NCBI GenBank assembly: GCA_038501625.1
Contig: JAZAYU010000225.1
Coordinates: 620,001-684,000 of the forward strand
Source: Corbicula japonica
Lineage: Eukaryota > Mollusca > Bivalvia > Venerida > Cyrenidae
Length of the DNA stretch: 64,000 nucleotides
Reading direction: 5' to 3'
The notes below the pieces were generated by a model. That model was given only the letters and a program-made list of their open reading frames with translations, was not told the DNA's origin and made no database searches. Position numbers and translations under genes: made by a program. Below are positions 49,001-59,800 of this stretch, piece by piece (positions within the stretch are counted from its first letter, which is position 1; every line of letters begins with the position of its first letter).

Positions 49001-52000
49001 AACTTATAAAGCAACGTATCAGATACATGAAGGGGTAGGACGTAACATTTGGAATTTGATAAGCAATTTGGTTGCACGCTTATATTATTTTTAATATATT
49101 TAATCGGATAACTCGCATTTAATTGCTTTATTGATAGCTTGACAGTCTTGAGACTAATTATGACCAAATATAAATACAAAACTTTGTCACACTTTTTATT
49201 TAAATAGCTCCACTCTAAAATTGTTTGGATGACAAGAAGGCCACGTTATCACCAAACAGTCATTTAAGTCAACTTTTGAAAAACTAACTGATATCACGTG
49301 ACCGTCAAGTGTATCAATAATCTTTATTCGGGTATTATTAGAATTTAGACTCTTGGATATCAAGACGATTCAAAGAGTATCATAATTATTAACCCATTTT
49401 AACGTTTAACATAAAATCTTTGATATCCACATACAATGCTCAAGCATTGAAACTAACAGTGTTCATCTTATTCACTCAGCAAGTTAAAAGCTTTATCTCA
49501 AACCTATAAGTTACAATTTACCCAAAGAAACATGTGTTCTATATAAAAGACAGAAATAGTAACGGATTGTCAAAACATTATTTTTTAAATGCAAAATTGT
49601 AAATTCTAGCTATTTCGATTCGCCAACAAACAAAAGGAAATAGTAAACTATATAGGTCTAATCAGCAACACCATGTAGCATTGAAAATATCCTTAAGATT
49701 GTATTAGACCGACCAGTCAGTTATGGGAGAATCTCATAAATTGCATGATATATTATCATTGAACAATGGTAAAAAATTATTAAAAACATGGTAACTTTTG
49801 TTAACTTGTTGTATACTGTTTGGAGCCTTCGAACGTTTATTTGCGTTGAACAAGTTCTCAAGTTTGTATACTTTGCATATTCATCAAATGTTTGGTTTAA
49901 AGTAATTACGTTTTTAAAATGATGCTGTCTATGCTGGGACTCGAACCAATACCATAAGTCGTCTATGCCTAGCCACGTAACTCCGAGAACGCTACCGACG
50001 TAGCTTACCGGGCAACCCGATTAAATTAAAGACGATTGCGGCAGTTCCAATTTCACATATTATGAATTGTACATTTTCACCGTTTGCATATTTGACATCA
50101 ATGTTAATTAACGTTGTTTTGTTGAAGGAAATGTAAACTGCGTTATCTTTTTTTAAGGAATAGGCGTTCATTTTAAATTATACTTGTGAATCAACTCTGT
50201 TCACCGACTGAGTTTTACAATTTAGATTGTATCATGCACACGTAAACTTCACATCATTTTCAAATAATACTTGTGAATAAACCCTGTTCAAAGAATGACA
50301 ATTTCGACTGTGTCATGTAAACGGTGAACAAATAAAATTCAATGTGAAAACGGAAACTACAGCAATCGTTATAATGCAATTGTCTTTTCGACAGTGTATC
50401 AGACTAACATATTTTAGCATGCATTTAATGTTAACAGTGTATACATGATAACAATGCATAATACAACCACCTTAACCAGGAATGTGCATGATATATTACC
50501 ATTCTGACAGTTCATGTGACATATTATGTAGCATTCTTACTTTAAAATCTTTTATTATGACAAGATTTAACAATACTGACAATTACATAATTGAAAGTGT
50601 ACAACTTAATTTTACAAATTAGGTTATACAAAATGTTTAAGTGTGATGACATTGTTAATGTGCTTTTATTATAGATTATTAAAATTTAAGACACGCAATG
50701 CAAAAATGTGTCTTCGATGACAGTTTTTGACTTTTTGAGTTGATGATAATTTTGGAAAGGACAAATACTTTCCTTTCGAATTTCCATTACTATAACTTGA
50801 TAAGTTTACATGTTTTCACAATAAGTAATATGTTCTACATCTAAATAGATTATTGCTTATCTTTATGACGTGATTGCAAGGAATGGCCTTAAGTTCTCCA
50901 ATCCACATTTTCGCATTTGTCATTGTAATTTTTGATGAAAGTCAATAATACATACGTTCACATTTTATTTAAGTCCAATCTTATACTATAACGGATATAT
51001 TTTTGATTGCATATGAAAAAAGCAAATATACCTTAATATGCTATAATTACAGGACTCTTTGGTGGCTCTAATCAAGGTGGTCTGTTCGGTGGTTCGAACC
51101 AAGGTGGCCTTTTCGGAAACTCACACCAAGGTCCAGCCGGTAACATGCTTCAGACTATGTTGCTGTTACAGCTGCTCGGCGGCGGAGCTGATGCTCCGGA
51201 TCCCCCATCCCCGGGAACTGGTCCTGGTCGGGGTCGCCCCGGTCAAAGAGGAGGACCAGCAGCAGAGCCTCTTTCCCCATTAGAGCAGCTTCTTAGATTG
51301 GAAGAGATTCGAACAATGAGACAGATGCAACAAGATAGGGTAAACAACAACCGAATGGCACAAGAGAATATTAGAGGTGGTCCGATGAATAGACGACAAG
51401 GAGGTCCGCGGGGACGCCCACCAATGCCCCCTCCTGACCGCTTCGGCCCAGGACAAAGAACTCAGGTATATGATAATGTTCAAACTCAGCCAAGTTCTGT
51501 TAGTCCATCTAACCTTGATCCAAGCCAAGGGCCAAATCAGGGAAGTGGATTTCATCCAGAAGTATTAGACAGAAGAAATTTTCCTACTCCGGCGCCGACA
51601 CCATCAGGTCAAGAGCCAGTAGAACGTGAAGGTCAACCGGGAGGACAAACACAAACTAGCTTCAGTCCAAGGTCAAGGCTATCCCAACAGTCTAACTATG
51701 CTGAACCGGGATTTACAAATTTATTTTCACATGGACAACCATCATTCAACACAAACTTTGGTAGAGGGCCATCAAACCAAATCCAAAACACAGTGCCTAG
51801 AAATTTGCAGCAATTGATGAATGACCCTCTGTTCCAAAGGAGACTACGCTTGAGTCAGACAGGTGTGACTCCAGGTGCGAATTCGGCTGATGTTATGGCT
51901 GACCAAGCAGACAGGAGGGCAGACTATGCTGACTATCTTCAATCATTAAGCCCACTTGAAAGACTTTTAGGCGGTGGTATGGGTATGCTTGGCGGTGGTA

Positions 52001-52179
52001 TGACGGGTGGCTTATCAGGTCTCGGCGCAATGGGAGCCAATTCATTCGGCATGCCTGGTGGTGCATCTGGTTTCGGTGCAATGGCTACAGGTGGTAGAGG
52101 TGGCCTGACTGGCTCGTCTCCCTTGTCAGGTCTATCAGGGGGAAGTGAACTGACAGGACTTCTGGCTATGCTGGGCTGA
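33982..52179 (+). CDS. Secreted low-complexity Gln/Gly/Pro-rich protein, 545 aa, six exons
   Basis: Exons 33982-34030, 43685-43824, 45314-45428, 45762-45899, 47439-47507 and 51053-52179 join in frame to a TGA. Residues 1-21 are a signal peptide (MPWIHVIWTLSFAALL..LAAA, cleavage likely before QNE), so the product is secreted. Then come a PxAQFKGKPINEN motif (about 47-60), a Ser/Thr/Pro stretch, a polyGln tract (about 122-130), YDIFGFPV, DPFASLFGGS, three GGLFGGSNQ-type repeats (171-196), a Pro/Gly/Arg region, SPLEQLLRLEEIR (245), a Gln/Ser/Asn-rich region, SPLERLL (470) and a Gly/Met-rich tail ending LLAMLG. I recognise no enzymatic or adhesive family. Composition resembles extracellular matrix, shell-matrix or byssal-type proteins of molluscs, but that is inference. 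Small in-phase exons could be missing, as two introns exceed 3 kb. Confidence 0.8.
34256..34397. mobile_element. Palindromic MITE family P, copy 3
   Basis: TCCAAGATCATAAAACTAA at the left and TTAGTTTTGTGATCTTGGA at the right. Centre GGCGACAAGTCGCC. In the first intron of the 545-aa gene. Confidence 0.85.
35450..36029. mobile_element. 580-bp TA-flanked MITE (family D, CACTTAACCAATGTTC ends)
   Basis: Inverted ends CACTT(A)ACCAATGTTCTAAC, continuing ACACCGATCATA on both sides with one indel, bordered by TA. Related in its ends to the elements at 54127, 59141 and 60612. Non-coding. Confidence 0.85.
36890..37030. mobile_element. Mariner-type MITE remnant (CAGTGAAACC ends)
   Basis: TACAGTGAAACCTTTC at the left and TAGTTTCACGGTA at the right, with ACCACCTCTGGGACTGG and AGTGGTCTTTATAATGGGG inside. 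Diverged inverted ends. Confidence 0.55.
37955..38110 (+). repeat. Family A repeat, diverged fragment
   Basis: GTGAAATATGCGTATCAGGA, ATGATCAGTTCCAAAATAGA and TATAAACCAGGTTTTATGGTG match the left half of family A with deletions. Confidence 0.6.
38640..38735 (+). repeat. Family B repeat, tail part
   Basis: AAACCGAGCC, CAATATTTTGATTTCTCGTC and GTGTTCGGGGGCTTTTAATG match the family tail. Confidence 0.6.
40571..40712. mobile_element. Palindromic MITE family P, copy 4 (decayed)
   Basis: CCCATGATCATAAAACTAA and TTAGTTAAATGATATTGGG ends with the palindrome largely eroded in the centre. Same length as copy 1. Confidence 0.65.
40930..41136. mobile_element. Decayed relative of the 256-bp MITE at 7719
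   Basis: TTTATTATGCATTTCGCGGT, AAATTTAGTTACACC and the end GTGATGTGCCCC align with the reverse complement of 7719-7974. A further faint relative is near 61480-61725 (ACCGAAGGCACCTCTTC, GGGGC). Confidence 0.55.
42513..42545 (+). repeat. (ATC)n microsatellite
   Basis: About ten ATC triplets in the first intron of the 545-aa gene. Confidence 0.9.
43685..43824 (+). CDS. 545-aa protein exon 2 (mature N-terminus, PINEN motif)
   Basis: Acceptor TTTTTCTGTTTAG, donor CAG/GTGGGC. Encodes ELAAAQNEAASDAGP and the motif AQFKGKPINENAAAG. Enters in phase 1, leaves in phase 0. Confidence 0.82.
44227..44277 (+). repeat. 51-bp repeat, left copy beside family A element
   Basis: CCAGAAAACATCTCGAAATA to CTGTATCAAAA. 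The same 51 bp occurs twice in tandem at 44927-44977 and 44978-45028, on the other side of the element. Confidence 0.9.
44281..44899 (+). mobile_element. Interspersed repeat family A, full-length copy (619 bp)
   Basis: Same boundaries as 22033-22652. Contains CGCCACACTCACAAAACACA, CCTCACACTTGCCCCAACAG, GAGACCAGAGCTCCTGGAGT and CCACCGTCGTGCAACC, ending GCGCTGTAAAATATC. In the second intron of the 545-aa gene. Confidence 0.8.
44927..45028 (+). repeat. Two perfect tandem copies of a 51-bp unit
   Basis: CCAGGAAACATCTCGAAATA through ACATGTACCGTAACTGTATC, repeated exactly. A third copy is at 44227. Confidence 0.92.
45314..45428 (+). CDS. 545-aa protein exon 3
   Basis: Acceptor TTCTATATTTTAG, donor C/GTAAGT. 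Encodes EPSQPKTPLSRGTDTWTPIG and APWTPSPQQIVQD. Phase 0 in, phase 1 out. Confidence 0.82.
45762..45899 (+). CDS. 545-aa protein exon 4 (polyGln)
   Basis: Acceptor CTAAATATAG, donor G/GTCAGT. Encodes LPYDVSQSQKTIGEQIMQRR, then a run of nine Gln (mixed CAG/CAA), then YDIFGFPVNNNNQ. Confidence 0.82.
46664..46755 (+). repeat. 46-bp tandem duplication
   Basis: Two near-identical units beginning AGCACTTCGAGAAGTT and ending GAAGATATGTTT, in an intron. Confidence 0.9.
47439..47507 (+). CDS. 545-aa protein exon 5
   Basis: Acceptor TGTGCTTCAG, donor G/GTGACA. Encodes DPFASLFGGSLFGGSGPSAD and PFAG, leading into the LFGG repeats of exon 6. Confidence 0.78.
49928..50025 (-). ncRNA. tRNA-related Pol III promoter sequence (A and B boxes)
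   Basis: The minus strand contains TAAGCTACGTCGGTAGCG (A-box-like) and GGTTCGAGTCCCAGC (a perfect B box/T arm) about 60 bases apart. The arms do not fold as a normal tRNA, so this is probably a tRNA-derived SINE head or tRNA pseudogene. Confidence 0.45.
51053..52179 (+). CDS. 545-aa protein exon 6 (LFGG repeats, Gly-rich tail, stop)
   Basis: Acceptor ATAATTACAG. Three GGLFGG/N-S-(N/H)-Q repeats at the start, Pro/Gly/Arg middle, two SPLE(Q/R)LL motifs and a Gly/Met/Leu/Ser tail, ending in TGA then TAA. Higher GC than the surroundings, as expected for a coding exon. Confidence 0.88.
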
Positions 52180-53044
52180 TAACATCATTGTTTGTTCCTT
52201 TGGACATCAAGCAAAAACCTTCAAACGTTGGAATCTACGAACACCGAAAATAACTTTCTAGTGAGCATGTGCATGCGTTTAATTTGGATACAACTACTTG
52301 AATGATGCTATTTTAATTCATTAAATGACTCCGAAATATGAATTTGTTCATATTGATAATACTTTAGGGAATAACACATATTCGGTTCGTTTAAAATGTG
52401 TATACATGTACATATATTTTAAGTGCATGTTAACACGTTTAAGGAATAGGACATTTTTATTTCATTCTTATTTTAAACATTTAAGGTTTTCCATCTAATA
52501 TCAATGTTAAAGGTGGATAATTAAAAAATATAGCCATTTCAAAAATGTCAAACCATCAAGAACACTGACAAAGTATCAATTGAAACCCCCAGAAGACTTA
52601 ATCAAATCACGAATTTTAAACGGTATTTTTTATTATTTTTAAAATACTTTTAGTGTGCACTTTCTTGATATTAATAGCATTTATTTTCGTATATTATAAG
52701 ATAACACTCGTGAACAAACCTTTTTTAGAGCTAAATTTTTTTAGATTAAAATATTTTGTATTTCACGGAATGTCGGGTCGCGAATACCGGTACATCGATT
52801 ACATACGAGTATTGATTTTACACTTTGTTCATATCCTTGAGAACTTAGATAAAATTATTCACCTTTAAGAGCGTTTTGTTAATTAATTTGCAGCCAAAAA
52901 CAAAGCTTAACGATTTTTCTACATTTATTTCAGATGCTGTAGTGGACAGGCGACATAAATGATTTATAATTTGTTTTCATTTATCATTAATCTTTTGTCA
53001 AGTATTCGATATTAACATATATATTATTTGTCATATTAAATAAA
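52180..53044 (+). terminator. 3' UTR region with distant AATAAA
   Basis: The first clear AATAAA after the stop is at 53039-53044; nearer ATTAAA variants exist. The exact cleavage site cannot be read from sequence. Confidence 0.35.
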
Positions 53045-53124
53045 CCATTATTATTTATATATGTGTGTCATGTTATACATGGATCTTATTAATCCCTTAC
53101 AGAACATAATTACATTTCGCTGGC

Positions 53125-53265
53125 TTTATAAAAATATATATAAACATTAATGTTGATATATCTAAATAATATGATGTGAACCAAGTTTTGACGCGTCACG
53201 ATATAATGGAGCCGTCGACGTCGACATCATTTATGCAATATTTTTTTGTATTATTATTTCCGGTA
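53125..53265 (+). promoter_or_regulatory. Candidate promoter and signal-peptide exon of the next gene
   Basis: TTATAAAAATATATATAAAC (TATA-like) lies about 75 bases before ATG 53206, which opens MEPSTSTSFMQYFFVLLFP and is followed by CCG/GTAATC. This donor is in phase 0, as is a possible acceptor at 56707/56708. It would supply a signal peptide to the gene at 56.7 kb. Speculative. Confidence 0.25.
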
Positions 53266-54126
53266 ATCGGGTATATGTGTACAAAATGTAGACATATGCG
53301 ATTTGTGGAATTTGATAAAGGTCTTACATGTAAGGCCAAAACCTCAGAAATAAAGAGTGAATTTTAATAAGTAAGTATATATCCCTAAGAATACTCAGAA
53401 AATGGATACAATAGTGTTTATTTGTGTCCAGTTATATGAAACAAAGATGCAAATTGCAGTCTTTTTTTGCAAAACATGTCTGTTTTATACAAAAGGCTGT
53501 AAACATAAACAATTTTAACGACAACGCTTTCGCACACATTTATATACAAAAGAAGAATACACGTATCACAGTATGCTACATAACAGCCATTTAACAAGCG
53601 TGAAAACACTAATTATTCGTTTTCTATATTTATTATGTCTTACCACAAATGTATTTTGTTCTAAATTTGAGAAATGCTTGGCGAATTTGCAACGACATAA
53701 AATACTAGTGTCCAAAGAAACGATACCTAACTTTTTCAAAATGTTTTTCTGCTAAGTAAAATGTTCATTTTGAACCCCGACCATATTACATTCTTGTCCT
53801 TATGAGTGTACACAATTGATGCAATTGAATTTTTGGGTACGTGCTGTTGAAAGGTTTCTCAAATGAAATATACTTATCTGATATCTCTATATTTTTGATT
53901 GTATCGAATGTCTTTGCAAACACGTGGTATCGTTTCTTTTGGACACTAGTGTAGTATGCCATTAAAGAAAACGATAAGATGGCATTGTACTGTATTGTTA
54001 TAAAAGTAAATAATATGCAAAATATTTTCATAACTGTCGTGCTCGGTGGTTTGCAAAGATCCCTTTTTTATTTATTACCGGTACCATATCGATTTTAAAT
54101 ATGTATCAACAACATACGTATGTCTA

Positions 54127-54694
54127 CACTCAACCAAAGTTCTAATTGGTCACTTTTTGTCCGTAATTTTTTATTAGAAAGTCATTGAATTCACTCTTTA
54201 TTTATGATCATATGCCAATAACCGTGACGGTCTTCAACTTAAGCTTTAATCTTGTAATAACTGACTTCGGAACAGTTTGGCGAGAGTTATCCTTAATTTT
54301 GCTAAAAATGCATTTCTTGCATAAAAAGGTCAAGCAAAAAGAATTTTGCTCTTAATTTCTTGTTTTGTTTTAATAGGACCCCTCAATAGTAGGAAAAAAC
54401 ATAAAACTTTAGTAATCAACAGCACATTTGTTTAAATAAATCCCTTTCAAAGTATCCAATTTTAAAATTTCCTCCCTTTCAATTAAAGACTATTCTAATT
54501 TTGACCCTGCGGTGTAAGTAAATGGTATTAGATTCATTGAAGAAAACAATCAATAAAGATTAAAAAGACATTAGATAATTGATTTCAAGACAAAACAGTT
54601 CTTTCCACAACCTGTCTTGACGTAGGGAAGAATCGAAACTAGCATACATTGTAAACAAATACAAATGATGACCAATTAGAACTTTGGTTGAGTG
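54127..54694. mobile_element. 568-bp TA-flanked MITE (family D, CACTCAACCAAAGTTC ends)
   Basis: 26-bp perfect inverted ends CACTCAACCAAAGTTCTAAT..., TA on both sides. The interior is shared with 60612-61171 in inverse orientation (ATAAATAAAGAGTGA..., AAGAAATGCATTTTTAGC). Confidence 0.88.
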
Positions 54695-55414
54695 TATGTT
54701 CCAATCTTAAGTATTCAAACGGCTAGAATCCGTAAGAGAATAAGACATACGAACAATAATGATATTTTTCTTTTCTTTAAATGAAAAATTAAATTACCAT
54801 TCAAATCGAGCTAAAATAAACAGTTACATTGCACCAGTATCGTTATCCTAAGTATTCGAAAAAATAAACCTATAAAATACTTCTTTTTGACTATTAATGT
54901 TCCATTGTCGTGACCTTGCACTTTTACACACCCAACAAATTTAATTATGGTTAAGCTGTAAAAATATACTATTGTATTTCTTAGAAGAATGTGTTAATGT
55001 TATAAGTCTTTCAATAAAATCTTAAATATTTTAAATCAAATATATCATGTAAGTTTCATTGTGATTTCAATAAATATGTGAATATTATTTAAAACATCTA
55101 TAGGCGACTAAGATAGATTTTATTGTGACTGTCAATTATTTTGTTGAGCTAACTTTTTGCTCTTCACAAGGTCACTTCGTGTGTAAAGTACTGTGAACAA
55201 TTAAGGTTATAAACGGACTCATGCTACACTATAGACGGCCGCGATAGACGAACGCATTATACACGATACTGCCAATTTCATATAATTTTGTACGAGATTT
55301 CTAAAAATTTGAAAATGCTATCAAAATATAAGAATGCTGATGATTTTTTAAATTAAATCATATAAATTTGCATAAGCGAGAAACTTATTCACGTTGCACT
55401 GTAAAAATAAAATG

Positions 55415-55538
55415 CAAGATACACGATATACGGACGAACGATACACGTTAGACGGACGCACGATACACGTTAGACGGACGCACGATACACGTTAGACGGA
55501 CGCACGATGCACGATAGACGGACGCACGATAGACGCAA
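55415..55538 (+). repeat. 22-bp minisatellite
   Basis: About five units of GACGGACGCACGATACACGT(TA). A single related unit is at 55233-55275. Confidence 0.9.
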
Positions 55539-55759
55539 ATTTTGTAACCTTAAACGTTCACAGTAACTTTCAGCGATCATTCCAATAAGGTTACAGTTCC
55601 AATCTAAATGCAAAAACATATTGAGACAAAACGGCATCAAATGCAAAGTTATTTTATTGTGAAACTATGGAGATCACAAAAGCAGCTGCTGTATAAAGTA
55701 TGAAATCAGGCACGGTAAACTTATGTGTATTATCTTAAAAAAAATGACTTCAAATGTAG

Positions 55760-55905
55760 TTTCAACTGAGTTGCGCTCAACCTAGGGCTAGGCGGAGGGG
55801 CAGTAATATACAAATGCAAATGAACAGGCTCAATCAAACCAAGCATGCAACTTTTTCATTTTTGTCGTATTCGGTGGTTTTCAAAGTTCCGTTTTCATTT
55901 ATTTT
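55760..55905 (+). repeat. Family B repeat, middle and tail
   Basis: TTGCGCTCAACCTAGGGCTAG, GAACAGGCTCAATCAAACC and AAAGTTCCGTTTTCATTTAT. Confidence 0.7.
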
Positions 55906-56674
55906 AACGAAATACATGTAATGTTTAGCTTACTGAACAGTTTAATTCATCTTAGCATAAAGAAGCTGTTCTTTGCTTAAGAAATTATTGCATATATAAT
56001 AAACCTACGATATGCCTATAAAATACTAGATATAATCTGGATCTAAAGATACCTCTAATGGTTTGAATGGCGCACACTTATTGTTAACCAAGTAATGTGA
56101 AGTAAAAAATCCACTACATGAGTAATATTTGTTCTTCACCAGAAAAGATACCTGAAAGGCTTTGTTCTTGTGTAAAGTTGTTATCGAGATAAATCGGTTT
56201 TAGTTATTCGCTGTAATAAAAAAATAAGTTGATCAAATAATAAATTCGCTAAATAGATTATTATTTCTATAAACTGAACATCTAACTGATAAAAAAGTTG
56301 AACTGAATTTGAATATTCAATATAATGGTGTATCAACAAATCAGTAATATAAACATAGTTTGTCGTTCTCACGAATTATTCTCGTTCTGATGTGGGCCGT
56401 GGCGTGGTGGCAAGGGTTTGGTGGGGTTGTAGCTTTAATCTGGAAATTAAATGCACATGAGGCTGCACCGCTTGTCACTGCTTTTGCTTTAAAAGGTTTT
56501 ATTGTTCAGGCATTTAAATTTGTATGTTTTGTAAAGAAAAAAACGAGGAAAGGGTTATAATGAATGTTGTATTATAAACCGCTTAAACCTGTTCACAATG
56601 TTCGTACTTAGTGTTTGCGTAGATTACGACCTCAACATGTCTAAAACTCTAACCAATCAACAGAAGTTATAGTC

Positions 56675-56843
56675 ATGGATCTCGACGTTCTTCCGATTGC
56701 TAATCAGCATGTGACAGGGTGGGGAAAACAGCATCGTACCGCCTCCCGCCACCGACGACAGGTGGACCGCTATGATGGAAGCAGCCACGCGGATCACAGG
56801 CATGCCAGTCACGTTCACCCGCCAAAACCACCGACAACAACAT
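56675..56843 (+). CDS. Low-complexity gene, first visible exon
   Basis: Ends T/GTAAGA in phase 1 after HVHPPKPPTTT. The left edge is uncertain: ATG 56675, or an internal acceptor CTAATCAG at 56707 (phase 0). Confidence 0.55.
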
Positions 56844-59800
56844 GTAAGATAATACATCAGTCCATGTCCCATTATAAAAGTCTCAAATCTCAGGTATCTG
56901 ATTGGCTGAAAATGGCGACTTTGACTGGTTTCAAATCTCAGTTTTATAATCTTCAGCCCTTGCTTGAATCTTCAACTCATCAAAACAGATTTCCTTAACA
57001 ATTTGAACATTAGACATGTCCGATAATTTAAGATAAATTAGGAAATCAATTTGTGTGCGCCACTTTTGCTTAGTATAATAAACCATATTCTTAATATATA
57101 AATATTAAAAATAAGAAATAAATGGGTCGTGTACAGTTGTTATAATTTTAAAATTATTTTTATAGTTCCAAGAATTCGACCCCCACCACCGCCACCGGTA
57201 GAAGAACCGATGTTTCAAAACCAAGTTGACACACAGCCCGGTAAATCTCCTATAAAAGAACAGTTTTCACAAGCCCAGAAAGCACAGGAGCTACCGCCAA
57301 ATCACCATCAAGCTCTGGATTCAACTTTTATCCAACCAACATACACTGAGAAAGATACAAACCCAGCTAAAACACATTTTTCAGCACCTTCTAAAACCCA
57401 ACCAAACGTTAATCAAGTTTCCAAGACAAAACAGACTGTTTACTCATTATTTCCGACTGGGAATTCCGGTTCCAAACGACACTTTTCGGCTCTGCCATCG
57501 GATCAGCACCTTTACTCCGAACCAATTAACTCTCCGGCTCAAGCCGCTCCAGCACACCAATATTCTGAACCAATCGTCAGTCACCAGTACCCGATAGTAA
57601 ACGCCCACCCTTCAAACCTAAATGGTGTCGGTTCTCAACGTCAAAGCTTGTCTGAATCACCTTCAGTTTACGGAGAACACAATCTAGTACAACCAACATC
57701 TCCTCAAGAAATGCAACCTATACAAAGACCTCAGCAGTACCCGCTCGTAAACGCCCACTTTTCAAAACAAAATGTTGTTAGTTCTCAGAATTTCAACCTT
57801 TTAGAATCACCTTCAATTTATGACGAACACATTCTAGTACAACCAAAATCTCCACATCAAATGCAACATATACCAAGACCAGCTGCAGTTTCTGAGAACA
57901 CAGCAGAAAATAACAAATGGTCTCAAAATCAGCAAGCAGTCGTCCACAGCGAAACGTCGGTAATTCAACATGCGACCAACTCACCAGAAGTTAATTTGAA
58001 TGCTCAAAACTATCTACCAACACAAAAGGTCGTCATTAAAGGGCACGGTCAAGTGCAGATTCAAGAAACGGCAGGACTTGCGCAAAAAGTTGTAAGTTCG
58101 GAGCCTGCGTTGGATGTAACAACTCTTCTCGGTGATACAAGCGCAGGAAATAGTCATCTTCATCAGCATGAATTGCATGACCATACTCACGGTAGTGAAG
58201 CGCCTAACAACCAAGCACAACAATCCAATCACATTGTGAATAACAGTGAAATAAATCCAGGACAGCAGCAAAGTTCAATGATAGTGGAAAATATTGCAGC
58301 CGTAGTACCTCCAGCTAAATTTGAAGGTAACGCCATTAATCAAAATATGCATTTCAACGCAGTTAGCATTCGAACTAACTACAATTTTAAAAAGTAATGT
58401 AGGCTAAAGTTTCGGAGAAAACAGCAATCTGAATGATTGATTAAATGTTGAAGGTTATAAAAGTAGTTTTGTATTTTGTAAATTAACCATATTTTCAGTC
58501 GTTTTTACTGGCATTTATTTTCTCAAATCAAAATTCAATTCTGTACAGTTCTGTCCTTTTGTCCCGCTAGGGTAACCCCTACTTTTATCTGGTGACCATA
58601 CGCCGCTGAACATGAAATGGTATTAAATAGAAAAACTGTATTAAATTAAAATTCCATGTTCACTGCCAATTGCAAACCGTCGTCTGATATAGATCGAAAT
58701 CGTACTGTTAACTGGTGTAATACATGTTTGCGCTCAACCCGGAGCAAGGCGACGTGGAAATTAATATTCATCACTGCCCTTAAACAGGCTCAACAAAGAG
58801 CCTGCAATATTTTCATATTCATCGTGTTTAGTGGCTTTTAAAGTTCCCTTTTGCATCTATTAAAACAATTGGTTTCAATTTGATAAAAAGGCCAAACGAC
58901 CCCAAAACACAACAATAACATAGACTGATACCCTTTCTGGTTGGAATCAGGAAATAATGCTGATAATTCATTGCAGAGCAGTTTATGGTGATGTTTGATG
59001 CCTGGTATGCTGACAAGTTTGGACGAGCCCAGACTGGAAAAGTTACGCCATCACAAGTAATAACAACAGGTACGTATTGTACATGTATGTGTTCGGTGCT
59101 TAATTAGTGTATCATTACCGACCATATTAACAACATGATACCTTCACCCAAAGTTCTAATTGGTTATATTGTTTATGTTAAAAATGTACATTTCTTCTCC
59201 GTGTCAAGAGAGGGTATGAACTGCTTTTGTCTTGGAATAAATAATTTAGTGTCGTTTTAATCTTTATTGATATTTTTTGGTCAATAGAATACCATTTATG
59301 TACACCACACGTTTAAAATAAGAACAGCCTTTTAAAGAAAAGGGGTTATTAGAACATATGCTATTTAAAATGCATAAATGTATGCAAACAAAATGTTACT
59401 GAATAATAAAATTTTATGGTTTTCTTACTATTTTAACAAAAACAAACAATTCAGAGTAGTTTTCCGTTTTCTTTACCTTTGATTATACGACATGCATTTT
59501 TAGCAAATTTAGAATAACTCTATCGAATTGTTTCCAAGCCAATTATAAAATAGTTTACATTGAAATTGATGACTAGTGATTAGTATGAAATTTGGTTGAA
59601 TGTGTTTAATCTTAATGATAAAAATAGCGGTTTTTTTTTTTAAATACGTTAAACCACTAAGAATTAACTAAAAATAATTTTATATCTTGCATGCATAAAT
59701 TAGTTTAAATATGATAGTACGAGAGCAAGAGACATGCAAATACTTAAAACTTGCCAACCGGTCTTCCCAGATAATTTTTCGGAAAGTACGTGTGTATAAA

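Noticed and set aside
56360..56560. Open frame with hydrophobic N-terminus before the right-hand gene
   Set aside because: It begins with TTG, not ATG. The internal ATG (MWAVAWWQGFGG) has no good donor in phase, and the rest shows no coding signs.
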